Shown here piece by piece: positions 15,508 through 16,211 of a DNA stretch of 16,211 nt. The stretch comes from Zeimonas sp044507525 (GTDB lineage: Bacteria > Pseudomonadota > Gammaproteobacteria > Burkholderiales > Burkholderiaceae_E): the NCBI GenBank assembly GCA_044507525.1, contig JBIQJM010000072.1, positions 1-16,211 on the forward strand. The letters run 5' to 3'. Below the pieces are notes generated by a model. It saw only the letters and a program-made list of their open reading frames with translations, had not been told where the DNA came from and ran no database searches. The position numbers and the translations under genes are program-made. Position 1 is the first letter of the stretch; each line of letters starts with the position of its first letter.

Positions 15508-16211
15508 CAGCCCACGAAGCCGCGCAGCGCGCCGGTGCCCGCCGCGGCGGCCACCACGGCCCACGGCGGCCAGCGCAGCGCGACGAGCAAGGCGAACAGC
15601 GCAGCGGCGAACAGCGCGTCGAGCGGCCCGCGTATGGCGCTCGTGGACACCGGAGCGACCCACGCGGCGAACAGCACGCCGACCACGCCCGCGTTGACGC
15701 CGGCGATCGCGCCCCGCAGGACCGGCTGCGCACGCAGCGCATCCCACCACGGCAACGCGGCGACGAGCACCAGCATGCCGGGCAGGAAGATCGCGGCCAG
15801 GCACAGCGCGGCGGTCCACCAGGCGGCGAGCGCCGCAGCGCCCGTCGCCTGCGCCGCAGCGGCCGCGAGAGCGGCCTGCGATCCGCCCATCACGCTGCCC
15901 AGGTACGCGGCGAACGTGAACAGCGGCCCCGGCACCGCCTGCGCCGCACCGTAGCCCGCGACGAAGGACGCTTCGTCGACCCATCCCGGCACGACGACGC
16001 CGGCCTGCAGCAGCGGCAACACGACGTGGCCGCCGCCGAAGACCAGGGCGCCGGCTCGATAGAAAGCGGCGAACACCTCGAATCCGCGTTCCTGCGTGAG
16101 CGAGGCCGCGAGCGGCAGTGCCGCCAGCAAGCCGAGGAACAGCACCGCAGCGACCGCGCCCGCGCCCGTGGAAACGCGACGCCGGGGCTCGACGCGTAGC
16201 GGCGGGACGCC
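15507..16211 (-). CDS. chrA: Chromate transporter, C-terminal half (5' end beyond the window)
   Basis: The visible 234 residues are the second half of a long-chain (two-domain) ChrA, the inner-membrane CHR-family protein that exports chromate. The frame stays open to the right edge with no stop, so the N-terminal domain lies outside. The first visible residues are an Arg/Pro-rich linker (GVPPLRVEPRRRVSTGAG) typical of the join between the two CHR domains. It is followed by a membrane helix (AVAAVLFLGLLAALPLAA) and the C-terminal-domain motif FGGGHVVLPLLQAGVV. Then come VPGPLFTFAAYLG and several hydrophobic segments, ending GALRGFVG. A GTG at 16145 could be read as a start of a short-chain protein, but the linker-like sequence before it and the domain type make a continuing long ORF more likely. 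Chromate specificity is inferred from family membership. Confidence 0.88.
   Translation of the reverse strand, partial: GVPPLRVEPRRRVSTGAGAVAAVLFLGLLAALPLAASLTQERGFEVFAAFYRAGALVFGGGHVVLPLLQAGVVVPGWVDEASFVAGYGAAQAVPGPLFTFAAYLGSVMGGSQAALAAAAAQATGAAALAAWWTAALCLAAIFLPGMLVLVAALPWWDALRAQPVLRGAIAGVNAGVVGVLFAAWVAPVSTSAIRGPLDALFAAALFALLVALRWPPWAVVAAAAGTGALRGFVG

Overview
The window reads as ordinary chromosomal sequence from a very GC-rich betaproteobacterium, most likely Burkholderiales-like. This is inferred from the strong G/C third-position bias, the dense packing and the protein families (GlxA-type AraC regulator, NnrS, long-chain ChrA, RES/Xre pair). Sixteen protein-coding genes cover almost all of it. 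There is no rRNA or tRNA gene, insertion sequence or CRISPR array, and no gene-free stretch longer than about 125 bases. The high GC content creates very long antisense open frames, which I treat as shadows.

Left part (1-4900): a small secreted protein with an internal 20-residue duplication lies on the plus strand and ends in a clear intrinsic terminator. Facing it on the minus strand are, reading from 3721 down to 634, a TTC38-like tetratricopeptide protein, an exported HExxH protein and an exported YkuD-type L,D-transpeptidase. The TPR gene is divergent from a GlxA-family regulator (3833-4900), with 111 bases between them.

Middle part (4904-9359): gshA (glutamate-cysteine ligase, E. coli type) follows a patatin-like lipase gene on the minus strand. 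Divergent from the lipase is a plus-strand pair of a short-chain dehydrogenase and a glutathione S-transferase-like protein. The neighbourhood therefore holds both a glutathione-making gene and a probable glutathione-using gene.

Right part (9398-16211): six minus-strand genes run in one direction from serA through NnrS, a small cupin and aspA (cupin and aspA overlap by 4 bases), and then an Xre/MbcA/ParS-type antitoxin with its RES-domain toxin. The toxin-antitoxin pair appears to have its own promoter, overlapped by a 7-bp inverted repeat that is a candidate autoregulatory operator. Divergent from serA is a HIT-family gene. Convergent with HIT is the C-terminal half of a chromate transporter that runs off the right edge.

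I do not see a clearly new multi-gene system. The best leads are the duplicated-motif secreted protein, the TA operator layout, the atypical L,D-transpeptidase active-site motif, the GlxA/TTC38-like divergent pair, and the cupin wedged between nnrS and aspA.
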